Source: Nocardia panacis
GTDB taxonomy: Bacteria > Actinomycetota > Actinomycetes > Mycobacteriales > Mycobacteriaceae
NCBI RefSeq assembly: GCF_003598715.1
Contig: NZ_QZFU01000041.1
Coordinates: 310,001 to 374,000, forward strand
Direction of reading: 5' to 3'
DNA length: 64,000 nucleotides
Shown here: positions 8,892 to 17,096 of the stretch, piece by piece
How positions within the stretch are numbered: the stretch's first letter is position 1
How the letters are laid out: each line of letters opens with the position of its first letter
Translations under genes and position numbers: made by a program
The notes under the pieces: model-generated
Told to the model about the DNA's origin: nothing
The model's database searches: none
Seen by the model: the letters and a program-made list of their open reading frames with translations, nothing else

Positions 8892-9154
8892 CGGACGACC
8901 CGCGAAAGCTGGCCCGAGCGCTCGAAAGCGCCTATCCGGGAACGGCATCGGAGGTCGATCAACTCCCCAACGGAGGTTTCTATCTGACCGTCCGGCGCGG
9001 CGATCGAACCTGGGTCATGGACCGGGTGCGCGGCCGGTTCGGCGTGGACGAATTGCGCCCCGACGATGGCGGTCTCGATACGGCCTATCGTTTCACCACC
9101 GACGAATTCGCGGTGGCCGCCGCCGAACTGCACCGCCTCATATCCGAAGGGTAG
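8888..9154 (+). CDS. Small acidic partner protein of the DUF4157 gene (candidate immunity)
   Basis: 88 residues starting at a GTG inside the GTGA overlap with the upstream gene, so translation is coupled. The protein is acidic and small, with an N-terminal helix (KLARALESAYPG) and a beta-rich centre (GGFYLTVRRGDRTWVMDR). I recognise no family. Position, size and charge fit an immunity protein or a chaperone for the upstream product; this is inference from context. Confidence 0.65.
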   Translation: MTDDPRKLARALESAYPGTASEVDQLPNGGFYLTVRRGDRTWVMDRVRGRFGVDELRPDDGGLDTAYRFTTDEFAVAAAELHRLISEG

Positions 9155-9156
9155 GT

Positions 9157-9945
9157 ATGCGAGATCCGATGGGCGCGGCGTCCCCGGCGCCCCTGTCTGT
9201 TCGACGGTCGGGTTCAGGCCCGTCGGTTGTGCTGGTGCACGGCGGAATGCCTGCCCGCGTCACGTGGTCGCGCCAGTCGGATCTGGAATCCCGTTGGTCG
9301 CTGATCATCCCGAGTCGGCGAGGATTTCCCCCGAGCCCTGCGGCCTCGTGGCAGGACTTCTTCGTCGATGCCGAGGATTTGGTGGAGTTGATCGACCAGG
9401 AGCCCGAGGCCGTACACCTCGTCGGCTTCTCCTATGGCGGTTTGGGGTCGTGTCTCGCGGCCGAACAAGTGCCGCACCGGATTCGATCACTGACCCTGAT
9501 CGAGGTGCCGCTGTGGGTCGCGGCCGATGGGGACGAGTCCGTTCGGGAGTTGGCGGCGCTGACCACCAGGTTCGCGGCCGACGCCGACGACAGGCAGGCC
9601 GAACGCGAGTTCTTCTCCTTGGCCGGGGTGGACGAGAACATGTCCGCCGGTGCGGATGACATCCGTCGGGCACTGGAACTGGCGCGTAGGCATCGGGATC
9701 CGTGGGAGGCGACTCCTCGATTCGAGGTGCTCGCCGCGGCGGGGCTTGCGGCGCTTGTTGTTTCGGGTGACAGCCATCCCGCGCTCGAGCGACTGTGCGA
9801 CGCGGTCGCCGACCTACTCGGCGCGGAGCGCGCCTGCGTACCCGGAGCCGGGCATGCCGTACCGCGTGCGCCAGGGTTCAACAGCGTGTTGGAGACCTTC
9901 CTTGCCGCTGCGGAACGCCGTGGAGCGGGCCGGGTGTCAGGATGA
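9157..9945 (+). CDS. Alpha/beta-hydrolase fold protein
   Basis: 262 residues. VVLVHGGMPARVTW gives the oxyanion-hole HGG, HLVGFSYGGLGS is the nucleophile elbow with G-x-S-x-G-like spacing and Ser as nucleophile, and the late ACVPGAGHAVPR supplies the catalytic His; the acid is probably in the VVSGDSHPAL segment. It starts at the ATG 9157, three bases after the preceding stop, so it is probably in the same operon as the DUF4157 pair. Substrate unknown (esterase, lactonase or similar). Confidence 0.8.
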   Translation: MRDPMGAASPAPLSVRRSGSGPSVVLVHGGMPARVTWSRQSDLESRWSLIIPSRRGFPPSPAASWQDFFVDAEDLVELIDQEPEAVHLVGFSYGGLGSCLAAEQVPHRIRSLTLIEVPLWVAADGDESVRELAALTTRFAADADDRQAEREFFSLAGVDENMSAGADDIRRALELARRHRDPWEATPRFEVLAAAGLAALVVSGDSHPALERLCDAVADLLGAERACVPGAGHAVPRAPGFNSVLETFLAAAERRGAGRVSG

Positions 9946-10107
9946 TGGTCGCTCCGCCGATTTGGACGTGGGTCGCGCGTGAATTCTTCCAGTGTGACCG
10001 GGAAGTAAATTCTCCTGTGGCATATTCAGGGAACGACCGCATGAATTAGCCATGGGTGCCCCGGTTGCCCATTCGGTCCGAGGGTACCGGCTTATCTCCG
10101 CCGTTGC

Positions 10108-10183
10108 TTCCCCCCATTCGGGGGGAATGTGTACGGCGGTACCGCCGCGCGGGCTCCAGGGGCAGCGGCCTCCCCGAATGGGG
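10108..10183. promoter_or_regulatory. Stacked palindromes upstream of the antiporter
   Basis: Three perfect inverted repeats lie within 76 bp: 8-bp arms TTCCCCCC / GGGGGGAA around ATTC (10108-10127), CGGCGGTACCGCCG (10134-10147) and CCCCGAATGGGG (10172-10183). The first and third share the same 12-bp core in opposite orientation (CCCCATTCGGGG at 10112-10123). A TAATAT -10-like element lies at 10209-10214. They look like paired operators or a structured leader for the antiporter starting at 10337. Confidence 0.5.
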
Positions 10184-10336
10184 GGTATGCGCACAAGGAG
10201 AAGCTGCCTAATATTCCTTTGGCAACGTGGCGTGATCTTCGATGTTCGTCGGGCAACCAGAGCGTTACCGCTCTACAGCGAAAATATCGGATCGATCAAT
10301 GAAGAAGTTGCCAACGAATAGGGAAAGGGGCCTGCC

Positions 10337-11683
10337 GTGCCCACGCTACTCGAGGTCACTACCCACTTCTTTCTCCAGGTGGCCCTCATCCTGGTGACGT
10401 GTCGACTGCTCTGGTTCGTTTTCCGGCGCATGGGGCAGACACAGGTGGTCGCGATCATGGTCGCCGGATTCGTCCTGGGTCCGTCCGTGCTCGGAGCGGT
10501 CCTACCGAAGGCACAGAAATGGTTGTTTCCGACGACACTGGGCGACACGTCGATCACCCATCCGAATCTGGTGGCCATCTACGTGGTGGGCCAGGTCGGA
10601 TTGGTGTTCTACATGTTCTTGGTCGGCGCCTCGTTCAAGTTGAACATCCTCGGTGCGCATCTACGCCAGGCGGGTGCGACATCGTTTGCGGGCGTGTCCG
10701 TTCCGCTGCTGCTCGGCGGTCTGGTCGGCTGGTGGATGGTCGGCCACGGCAACTACTTCACCGGCAAAGTCGTCGGCTGGCAGGGCGGATTGTTCATGGC
10801 CTCCGCAGTCGCCATCACCGCGTTTCCGATGCTGGCGTGGATCATCTACGAATCCGGACTGCTCAATACCCGCTTGGGCACCATGTCACTGTCGTGCGCG
10901 GCCGTTGACGATGCGTGCGCGTGGATCCTGTTGGCGACAGTGGTGGCCACGACCAAGGAGAATATGAGCGGTGCGTTGTGGACCGTCACCGGTGGCCTGG
11001 CATTTCTGGTGTTCATGGTGTTCGTGGCGCGACGCTGGCTGGCGAAGCTGAACACCTGGACTCCGCCAGGGAACACCCAGCAGGTGGGGGGCCTGCCTGT
11101 CGCGCACCTGTCCATCATTCTCATTGTGGTGCTGCTGGCCGCCTGGTTCACCGACTGGGTCGGCATCTACTCAGTGTTCGGCGCCTTCGTGGCCGGGGCG
11201 GTAATGCCGCGGGGTGAGCTTCTGGACCGCATCCGCGATCGGTTCGAACCGCTGGTGGCCTATCTCCTGCTGCCCGCGTTCTTCATCTACTCCGGGCTGA
11301 ACACCCAGCTCCGCTTGATATTCAAACCGGATGTCCTGCTGATGGCGGCACTCGTTCTGCTGGTGTCGTTCGCCGGAAAATTCTGCGCCGTCGGATTGGC
11401 GGCACGGTGGCAGGGCATGGGTTGGCGAGAATCGGCCGCGATGGGCGCATTGGCCAACGCGCGCGGTCTGATGGAACTGATCCTGCTCAACATCGGCCTG
11501 ACCGCAGGCTTGATCACCGGTGAGCTCTACACCATCCTGGCCCTGATGACCATCATCACCACCTTCGCCGCCACCCCGATCCATCGCCTGATCGACCGTC
11601 ACGCGCGCCGGAACGGCAAAGTATTCGGTCCACTCGGGGAAGAGTCTGTCGACGGCGACCGAATCGTCCGAACGGCAAGGTAG
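10337..11683 (+). CDS. CPA2-type cation/proton antiporter
   Basis: 448 residues with about 12 hydrophobic segments spread along its length, no soluble C-terminal RCK domain, and the CPA2/KefB hallmarks VAGFVLGPSVLG near the N-terminus and GAFVAGAVMPRG and AMGALANARGLMELILLNIGL in the second half. Such proteins exchange Na+ or K+ for protons in the cytoplasmic membrane. SCAAVDDACAW contains the paired acidic residues (DD) typical of ion-binding sites in electrogenic members. The GTG at 10337 has a GGGAAAGGGG Shine-Dalgarno 6 nt upstream. The gene is monocistronic, with palindromes in its leader. Substrate ion unknown. Confidence 0.9.
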   Translation: MPTLLEVTTHFFLQVALILVTCRLLWFVFRRMGQTQVVAIMVAGFVLGPSVLGAVLPKAQKWLFPTTLGDTSITHPNLVAIYVVGQVGLVFYMFLVGASFKLNILGAHLRQAGATSFAGVSVPLLLGGLVGWWMVGHGNYFTGKVVGWQGGLFMASAVAITAFPMLAWIIYESGLLNTRLGTMSLSCAAVDDACAWILLATVVATTKENMSGALWTVTGGLAFLVFMVFVARRWLAKLNTWTPPGNTQQVGGLPVAHLSIILIVVLLAAWFTDWVGIYSVFGAFVAGAVMPRGELLDRIRDRFEPLVAYLLLPAFFIYSGLNTQLRLIFKPDVLLMAALVLLVSFAGKFCAVGLAARWQGMGWRESAAMGALANARGLMELILLNIGLTAGLITGELYTILALMTIITTFAATPIHRLIDRHARRNGKVFGPLGEESVDGDRIVRTAR

Positions 11684-11702
11684 CTGAGCATGGGCTGTCG
11701 GT

Positions 11703-12134
11703 TCAGTAGGGGGCAACGACGGACCACACCGCGGCGATCAACAGCAGCAATGCGGTCAATCCGATGAGCGCCGGTGCCAGGTTGTACTCGACGTACGCGA
11801 CTGTCGGCCATTCATGACCGGCGACCTCGCTGATCTTCGACGACCTGACCCAGAGGTGGTTGTCGTCGAGTTCACGTTGTAGCAGGGTCTCGGCCCACTG
11901 AAATCCGCTGTACGCATACCCGATACAGCCACCGGTCACCAGCGCCGCGGCGATGAAAGCCGCGCGGAGCCAGTCGGGGACCAGCAGGAAGACGTCCTTG
12001 GCCAGATCGCCGAAGAGTACGAGACCACCGAGCCCGCCACCCAGGTAGATGGTCAGCTTTTGAAACCGGGCGTACTTCTCGAGTCGTCGGCCGATCGTGT
12101 CGTTCACGCGGCTGGTCGGCTCGTCGCTACTCAT
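11703..12134 (-). CDS. Small membrane protein (143 aa), unknown
   Basis: Three hydrophobic segments are visible: LTIYLGGGLGGLVLFG, WLRAAFIAAALVTGGCIGYAY and PALIGLTALLLLIAAVWSVV, with a soluble loop of about 50 residues (NDNHLWV region) between the last two. The N-terminus is charged and cytoplasmic-looking. The ATG at 12134 overlaps the stop of the 98-residue gene upstream by 8 bp, so the two form an operon. No family recognised. Confidence 0.65.
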   Translation of the reverse strand: MSSDEPTSRVNDTIGRRLEKYARFQKLTIYLGGGLGGLVLFGDLAKDVFLLVPDWLRAAFIAAALVTGGCIGYAYSGFQWAETLLQRELDDNHLWVRSSKISEVAGHEWPTVAYVEYNLAPALIGLTALLLLIAAVWSVVAPY

Positions 12135-12423
12135 GCCACCAGCTGTTCATGAAGCGGCGGAACACATCGACGAACGATGCCAGTTCGTTGAAGGACAGTT
12201 CGGGCTCCCCGTAGTGGATGCGCATTGTCGCGGCGATGGCCACCATTTCGATGGTGAGTTCGGTCGCGCGGTCGGGCACCGCTGGTCCGGAACGCAGCAA
12301 CTCGTTCGCGCCGGCAAGCGTTTGTTCGATCGCTTCTTCGGAGAAGGCCACGTCGTAGCGAACGAGTCGCGTCCGCGCCAGCTCCAGACCGTCTCCGACG
12401 GGGTCGCGGGCCACCGGCATCAT
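12127..12423 (-). CDS. Small hypothetical protein (98 aa)
   Basis: All-helical, mildly acidic protein with SEEAIEQTLAGANELLRSG and ELSFNELASFVDVFRRFMNSWW near its end. It overlaps the downstream membrane-protein gene by 8 bp and is therefore probably co-translated with it. No catalytic motif or signal peptide. Codon usage is normal for the neighbourhood. Function unknown. Confidence 0.6.
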   Translation of the reverse strand: MMPVARDPVGDGLELARTRLVRYDVAFSEEAIEQTLAGANELLRSGPAVPDRATELTIEMVAIAATMRIHYGEPELSFNELASFVDVFRRFMNSWWHE

Positions 12424-12742
12424 CTTTGCCTCCTCGGTGAGATCGAGGGTTTGAAATCGGGACTACGGTGATTGCTGATCGAGGCCAGGCAAGCCTACCT
12501 GCCGTTTCGTCGATGCCGCGTCGGCGAGTCCGATCGAACCTGGTTCGATGGGGCAGGGGCTTCGGAGCGATCTCGCGCAGGTGCTCGCCGAACGGGCGCA
12601 GACCTGGTAGGTGGGAATTCGATCTATTTTCGTCACGCTAGCAGTTTGGTGTCGAAAGTCTGCTGCTGTAGTCGACCGTGTCGAAAGCTGAGCCCGAAAT
12701 GCAGCTAATCTGGCATGTAGTGCAAACTTTCGGGCAATTGGG

Positions 12743-12771
12743 TACGGTGTATTTATGGCACGTACACCGTA
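12743..12771. promoter_or_regulatory. TACGGTGTA / TACACCGTA operator-like palindrome
   Basis: Perfect 9-bp inverted arms TACGGTGTA (12743-12751) and TACACCGTA (12763-12771) are separated by 11 bp. The total size and form are typical of TetR-family operators. It lies 145 bp before the oxidoreductase gene at 12916; no adjacent regulator gene is present. The rest of 12424-12915 shows no convincing gene. Confidence 0.55.
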
Positions 12772-12915
12772 CTCGCTTGCGCGACCGAATGCGGCCACTG
12801 CTCGCGCCGGCGTGGAACCGCGGCTTCCGGTGCGCGCCACCCACGAACAGCCGCTCATTACCCGAGCGGCGCGGGATCGACCAGTTGCCTGCTCCACATC
12901 GAAAGTAGGTTCACC

Positions 12916-14181
12916 ATGACCGAGAATCGCGAATTCGACCTCGTATTGTTCGGCGCCACAGGCTTTGTCGGACAGACGACAGCACACTATATGGCGGCAT
13001 CGGCACCTGACGGTGCGCGGATCGCGCTGGCCGGGCGGTCCGTGGAAAAGTTGAACGCACTCCGCGACCGGTTGGGGCCGGTTGCGGCGGCGTGGGAACT
13101 CCTCGCTGTCGACGCGGCCGATTCCGAAGCGCTGGATGCGCTCGCCGCCCGGACCGCCGTCGTGATCACCACCGTCGGTCCGTATCAGCGGTACGGGCTG
13201 CCACTACTGGCGGCATGTGCGCAGCGCGGCACCCACTACGCCGACCTCACCGGCGAATCGATCTTCACCCGCATCGCGATCGACCGCTACCACGATCTGG
13301 CGATCGCGACTGGCGCCAGGATCGTGAACTCGTGCGGATTCGACTCGATACCCTCCGACCTGAGCGTCAACCTGCTGCACCGGACCGCCGCCGCGGACAA
13401 CGCGGGCGCACTGGGGCAGACGACCCTGATCGCGACGGTGAAGGGCGGGGTCAGCGGGGGCACAGTGGATTCCGCGCGGGCGATGTGGGAGGCGATCGCC
13501 GCCGAACCAGCCCTGCGGGCGGTGATCGCGGATCCGTATTCGCTGAGCCCCGACCGAGCGCGGGAACCAAGAGCGGGCGGCCAATCCGACCACGCCCTCG
13601 GACGGGCGAAAAGCATTGCCCCCGAACTGAAAGGCTGGGTCGGCACCTTCGTCATGGCGCCGCACAACACGAAGATCGTCCGCCGCAGCAACGGACTGCT
13701 CGGGTGGGCCTACGGACCGGAGTTTCGCTACCGGGAGGTCATGGACGCGGGCGCCGAACCCGCCGCCCCGCTCATCGCCGCCGCGACCGCAGGGGGAGTG
13801 GCGGCCGGTATGGGGGCGGTGGCGGTGCTGTCCAGGTCGCGACCGGGACGCCGGTTGCTTGATCGCCTACTGCCCGCGCCGGGGACAGGACCGAACGAAA
13901 AGGACCGCGCCGCAGGATGGTTCCGCACCGCGACCTACACCCGGACCGTGACGGGCGCGAACTATCTGGCCACCTTCGCCGGACAGGGTGATCCCGGATA
14001 TCAGGCCACCGCCGTCATGCTCGCCGAGAGCGGCCTGTGCCTGGCCTTCGACACGGCGCAGCTACCCGACCGCGCCGGAGTCCTCACACCGGCCACCGCG
14101 ATGGGCGATGCGCTCGCCGCGCGGCTGCGCGCGGCCGGGATGACGATCAAGGTGGACCGAGACCTGTCGATATCCCAGTGA
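12916..14181 (+). CDS. Saccharopine-dehydrogenase-family / trans-acting enoyl-reductase-like protein
   Basis: 421 residues. The N-terminal Rossmann fold reads DLVLFGATGFVGQTTAHYM (G-x-T-G-F-x-G), followed by IALAGRSVEKL and VITTVGPYQRYG, and HYADLTGES; NSCGFDSIPSDLSV follows. These are signatures of the saccharopine-dehydrogenase-like proteins that in mycobacteria include the trans-acting enoyl reductase used for phenolic lipids. The enzyme should use NAD(P)H; the lipid substrate is not evident. A TetR-type palindrome lies upstream. Length matches the family (about 415-420). Confidence 0.85.
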   Translation: MTENREFDLVLFGATGFVGQTTAHYMAASAPDGARIALAGRSVEKLNALRDRLGPVAAAWELLAVDAADSEALDALAARTAVVITTVGPYQRYGLPLLAACAQRGTHYADLTGESIFTRIAIDRYHDLAIATGARIVNSCGFDSIPSDLSVNLLHRTAAADNAGALGQTTLIATVKGGVSGGTVDSARAMWEAIAAEPALRAVIADPYSLSPDRAREPRAGGQSDHALGRAKSIAPELKGWVGTFVMAPHNTKIVRRSNGLLGWAYGPEFRYREVMDAGAEPAAPLIAAATAGGVAAGMGAVAVLSRSRPGRRLLDRLLPAPGTGPNEKDRAAGWFRTATYTRTVTGANYLATFAGQGDPGYQATAVMLAESGLCLAFDTAQLPDRAGVLTPATAMGDALAARLRAAGMTIKVDRDLSISQ

Positions 14182-14557
14182 CCCGCCGACCGGATCGGCT
14201 CGGCCGCCAACCGGTCTTCTCTTCGACACCTCGGGCCGCTGCCGCGTAGTGGCGATTGCGACTACATCATCGCCGGACCAAGGTCGAGGTTCGCTCGACA
14301 ACCGGTCGGTGGTTCCACAGGTCCCAGTTCGCCTGTCGGTGTGCCCGATATCGAGCTGCGGCAGAACGCTTCGAGAAGCAGGACCTGGCGGCGCGTCTGC
14401 GGTGTGGCGCTTCCTGCACTTGCGGCGAGAGCCAACCAATCCGCGTAGCGACGGGGCCAGGCCAGCCGAATATGGTTGTCCTGGTTCGGAATTGCTGCAA
14501 ACGGGGCCGGTCGTTCCGCTCATCGGATAGCGTTGGTGTCGCTCGAGGAGGCACCCG
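14182..14557. other. 376-bp spacer without a convincing gene
   Basis: Frames on both strands are Arg/Ser-rich with poor codon bias. The only supported signal is the AGGAGG-type Shine-Dalgarno of the cupin gene just before 14558. Confidence 0.5.
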
Positions 14558-15061
14558 ATGATTCCATCCGACGATCCGAATCGACAGCTCACCGTTGTCC
14601 GGCCGAGCAGTGACGAACTGCGCAGTGTCGCGCTGGTCGGTGATGTCTACACTATCCTGGTATCCGGCGCGCAGACCAGCGGCCGGTACTGCCTGATCGA
14701 TATGCGTATTCCGCCTGGCGGTGGCCCGCCGCCACATCGGCACGATTTCGAGGAACTGTTCCTCGTCCAGGAGGGACAGCTCCTATTCACCTTCCGCGGC
14801 GAGGAAGTGGTGGTGCACGCCGGTGAATCGGTGAACATCCCCGCCAACGCCCCGCACTTCTTTCGCAATGTCTCCGACCGTCCCGCTCGAATGCAGTGCA
14901 TGTGCACACCCGCCGGCCAGGAGGAGTACTTCCTGCAGGTCGCCGTTCCGGTCGAGAGCGCGACCGCCGAACCACCCACCCTGAGCGAGTCCGAACAAGC
15001 CGAATCCCGCGAGCGGGCCATGCGTTTGGCCGATCAGTACCGCACCGAGCTGCTGATCTGA
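14558..15061 (+). CDS. Cupin-domain protein
   Basis: 167 residues. Cupin motif 1 is PPGGGPPPHRHDFEELFLVQEGQ with two His and one Glu as metal ligands, and motif 2 is VHAGESVNIPANAPHFFRN with the fourth ligand His. The single small barrel could be a dioxygenase, isomerase or regulator of a small-molecule pathway. An AGGAGG sequence lies 8 nt before the ATG. It is the last clearly intact gene before the mobile-element debris. Confidence 0.8.
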   Translation: MIPSDDPNRQLTVVRPSSDELRSVALVGDVYTILVSGAQTSGRYCLIDMRIPPGGGPPPHRHDFEELFLVQEGQLLFTFRGEEVVVHAGESVNIPANAPHFFRNVSDRPARMQCMCTPAGQEEYFLQVAVPVESATAEPPTLSESEQAESRERAMRLADQYRTELLI

Positions 15062-15133
15062 AGACGGCGGGCGATCGATCACTATCGCCTGTGGATCGCC
15101 TACTCCTCTGCTTATCTCGTCGAGAACGAGCTG

Positions 15134-15271
15134 TCTCGCCCCTGACATCACCAGAGTGGTCGTCTTGCTGCGATTCCTGCGCCGGATTTCGGTCTCGAAG
15201 TGCTGCTTGAGCTCGCGTAGGTCGTCCAGCTCAAATGTCCCCGTGCGCTCTGCCGTACCGATGAAATACAT
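15134..15271 (-). other. Possible 5' fragment of an unknown gene
   Basis: From the ATG at 15271 about 46 codons have natural composition (start MYFIGTAERTGTFELDD, then an amphipathic helix ELKQHFETEIRRRNR). The frame then runs on as antisense to the cupin with poor codon bias. It looks like the stump of a gene cut off at the island edge. Confidence 0.25.
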
Positions 15272-15308
15272 TGCTGTACATGCGCTGTGCTGGATTGATT
15301 CGGCTGTT

Positions 15309-15330
15309 GACCTGGGAGATTTCCCAGGTC
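15309..15330. promoter_or_regulatory. GACCTGGGA / TCCCAGGTC inverted repeat
   Basis: Perfect 9-bp arms at 15309-15317 and 15322-15330 with a 4-nt loop, 38 bp upstream of the leftward stump at 15271. It could be an operator or a terminator hairpin; no T-run follows on either strand. Confidence 0.4.
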
Positions 15331-15645
15331 ACGCCTTGTTTGTGGACCTAACGGACCGGCATACGAACCGGGCGATGCTGGTCGACGGGCCGGACGTGAT
15401 CATCCGGGCCGTAGGTGCCCGACCGGTCGCGGGCGGTGGTGCCCGATGACCGGCCACGGTGACCACGGGGCCGCGTTCGGGTCGGCGGTTGGTGGCGCGG
15501 ATGGGTCGGCGTCTGCTCGGCGTCCTATTAGCGCCACCCCAAACGCCGAACACCGCGTCGGCGTCCGCGCCGCTGACGCCGACAATCCGAGGGTGGGTTC
15601 GAAATCCCGACTCAGTGTCAACATCGGGACATACTCGCGCGAGGG

Positions 15646-16080
15646 GTGGCGCGGCGGGCCAGAGACGAGATTATTTCCGAACTCGACGACTACGTGGCCG
15701 ACCTGAAATATGAGATTAGTGATCGAGATCGGCGGATCACCGATCTGGATCAGGACAAATCCAACCTGACCCTCCAACTGGTTGAAGCTCGAGAATGGGC
15801 TGCGGCAGATCAAGCCGAAACTGGTGCCGCAGACCAGCGACAGCCGGGTCCGGCACCGAGCACCCGGCCGTGCCGTGCACCGTGGCGGACATCCGGACGC
15901 GGGTCCGTGGTTTCGTCTGCTCGATCGTGACCGTCGTCTTCTCTCACTACTTGCCGAACACAAGGTGTTGACCACCGACCAGATCGCGAGCGTTGAGTTT
16001 GCCTCTATCCGCCGTGCGCAGGATCGGCTCCGTCGTCGGGCGTTGCTGCAACGTGCAGGCGGCCGGAGAGAACCTGTAGT
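15646..16080 (+). pseudogene. Replication-relaxation-like protein fragment
   Basis: One frame begins with RDEIISELDDYVADLKYEIS (a coiled coil). After a frame change near 15790 the sequence FRLLDRDRRLLSLLAEHKVL, then TTDQIASVEFASIRRAQDRL, follows. The latter matches the winged-helix N-terminus of replication-relaxation family proteins found on actinobacterial integrative elements and plasmids. The fragment ends abruptly before 16104 and lacks the rest of the domain. It marks the left part of the island as an integrated element. Confidence 0.55.
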
Positions 16081-16103
16081 CGGTCGATTCCCTCGTACTG
16101 CTG

Positions 16104-17096
16104 TTACAAGCCGTCGTCCAGCATCTCGAGGTTTCGTACCTCGGCCTCAGCGCAAGGGTCGCAGAATGTCAGCGGACCGTTGACCGGGTTCCTTTCGCAG
16201 TTGACGCACACGGCGTTGTGGCAGTGGTAGCAGGTCATAGAGGCGCTGTCGGCAAGATCGAAGAACAGTCCGGGATTGGCTCGCTCAAGGGCGCGTTCTG
16301 TGGATTCGCAGGTACCGTCAGGACAGCGCTCGCCCCCCGGTACATCTCGGTGTGGTGGGAATACCGTGCATCTGGGATATCTCACCAGTGGGTCGTGCGG
16401 CTCCGTACACCCGTTCGGGCAGGACCATGACTTCGGCGGGGAGCATTTCATGCAGTCGCGGGGTCGGCGGCCGTGCTCACACGCTCGAGTCAGCGGGAAG
16501 TCCTGGCCGCTGCTCGGGCGGCAGTATCCTTCGGGCGCATGTGAATCCCATAGCCGGTACACGCAGTTGTAGCAGTTCGCCTGCAGATGCCATTCGTCCG
16601 ATTTCGTCGTCACGGTGACGGCGGTACCGGGAATCTTTGCCCCGCATACGGTTTTCGTCCCGTCCAGTGTTACGTGGTTCTTTGTCGGCTTTTCGTGGTC
16701 GACGTACTGGCCGCCTACCAGGGGGCGGGACCTGCGGGTCCATCGGATGACGGACAGCCGTTCGGTCTCGACCGACGGTGGGGGAACCGTCTCGGGTCCG
16801 GGATCGGGCGATTGGTGCATCGAGACTGCGGTCATGACGTCGTACAGCTCGGTCCGCCAGATATCTCCGTCGATCAGCTTCTCCAGATAGGCAATCGGTC
16901 GTTGAGGGTTGCTCGGAACCAACCCGTCGGCATGTAACTGTGCGGTGGTCTTGAAGTTTGCCGGCGCTGCCTCACGGTAGGTGGGTGGAAGCGCCTCACT
17001 GGATATCATGGGGGACAACCTCTCTCGTGGAGCGGACATACCGACAGGATCAACCAGGGGACCGACAACTTTCGTGGTTTGGCGCCGGTTCGTCAT
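16104..17096 (-). CDS. Cys-rich zinc-ribbon hypothetical protein (330 aa)
   Basis: The ATG at 17096 overlaps the stop of the upstream gene (ATGA), which sets the start; the frame stays open much further upstream, but only as a shadow of that gene. The N-terminal ~170 residues are unremarkable. The C-terminal ~150 residues contain many paired cysteines (CEHGRRPRDCMKC, CPNGC, CPDGTC, CYHCHNAVCVNCER, CDPC), enough for three or four zinc ribbons or a B-box-like fold. This suggests nucleic-acid or protein binding. No family is recognised; it is probably mobile-element cargo. Confidence 0.6.
   Translation of the reverse strand: MTNRRQTTKVVGPLVDPVGMSAPRERLSPMISSEALPPTYREAAPANFKTTAQLHADGLVPSNPQRPIAYLEKLIDGDIWRTELYDVMTAVSMHQSPDPGPETVPPPSVETERLSVIRWTRRSRPLVGGQYVDHEKPTKNHVTLDGTKTVCGAKIPGTAVTVTTKSDEWHLQANCYNCVYRLWDSHAPEGYCRPSSGQDFPLTRACEHGRRPRDCMKCSPPKSWSCPNGCTEPHDPLVRYPRCTVFPPHRDVPGGERCPDGTCESTERALERANPGLFFDLADSASMTCYHCHNAVCVNCERNPVNGPLTFCDPCAEAEVRNLEMLDDGL

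Noticed and set aside
12755..12919. 54-codon reading frame before the enoyl-reductase-like gene
   Set aside because: Its ATG lies inside the TACGGTGTA/TACACCGTA palindrome and its composition is poor; an operator explains the region better.
14783..15133. Leftward continuation of the 15271 reading frame
   Set aside because: It is antisense to the cupin gene and loses natural codon use after the first ~46 codons.
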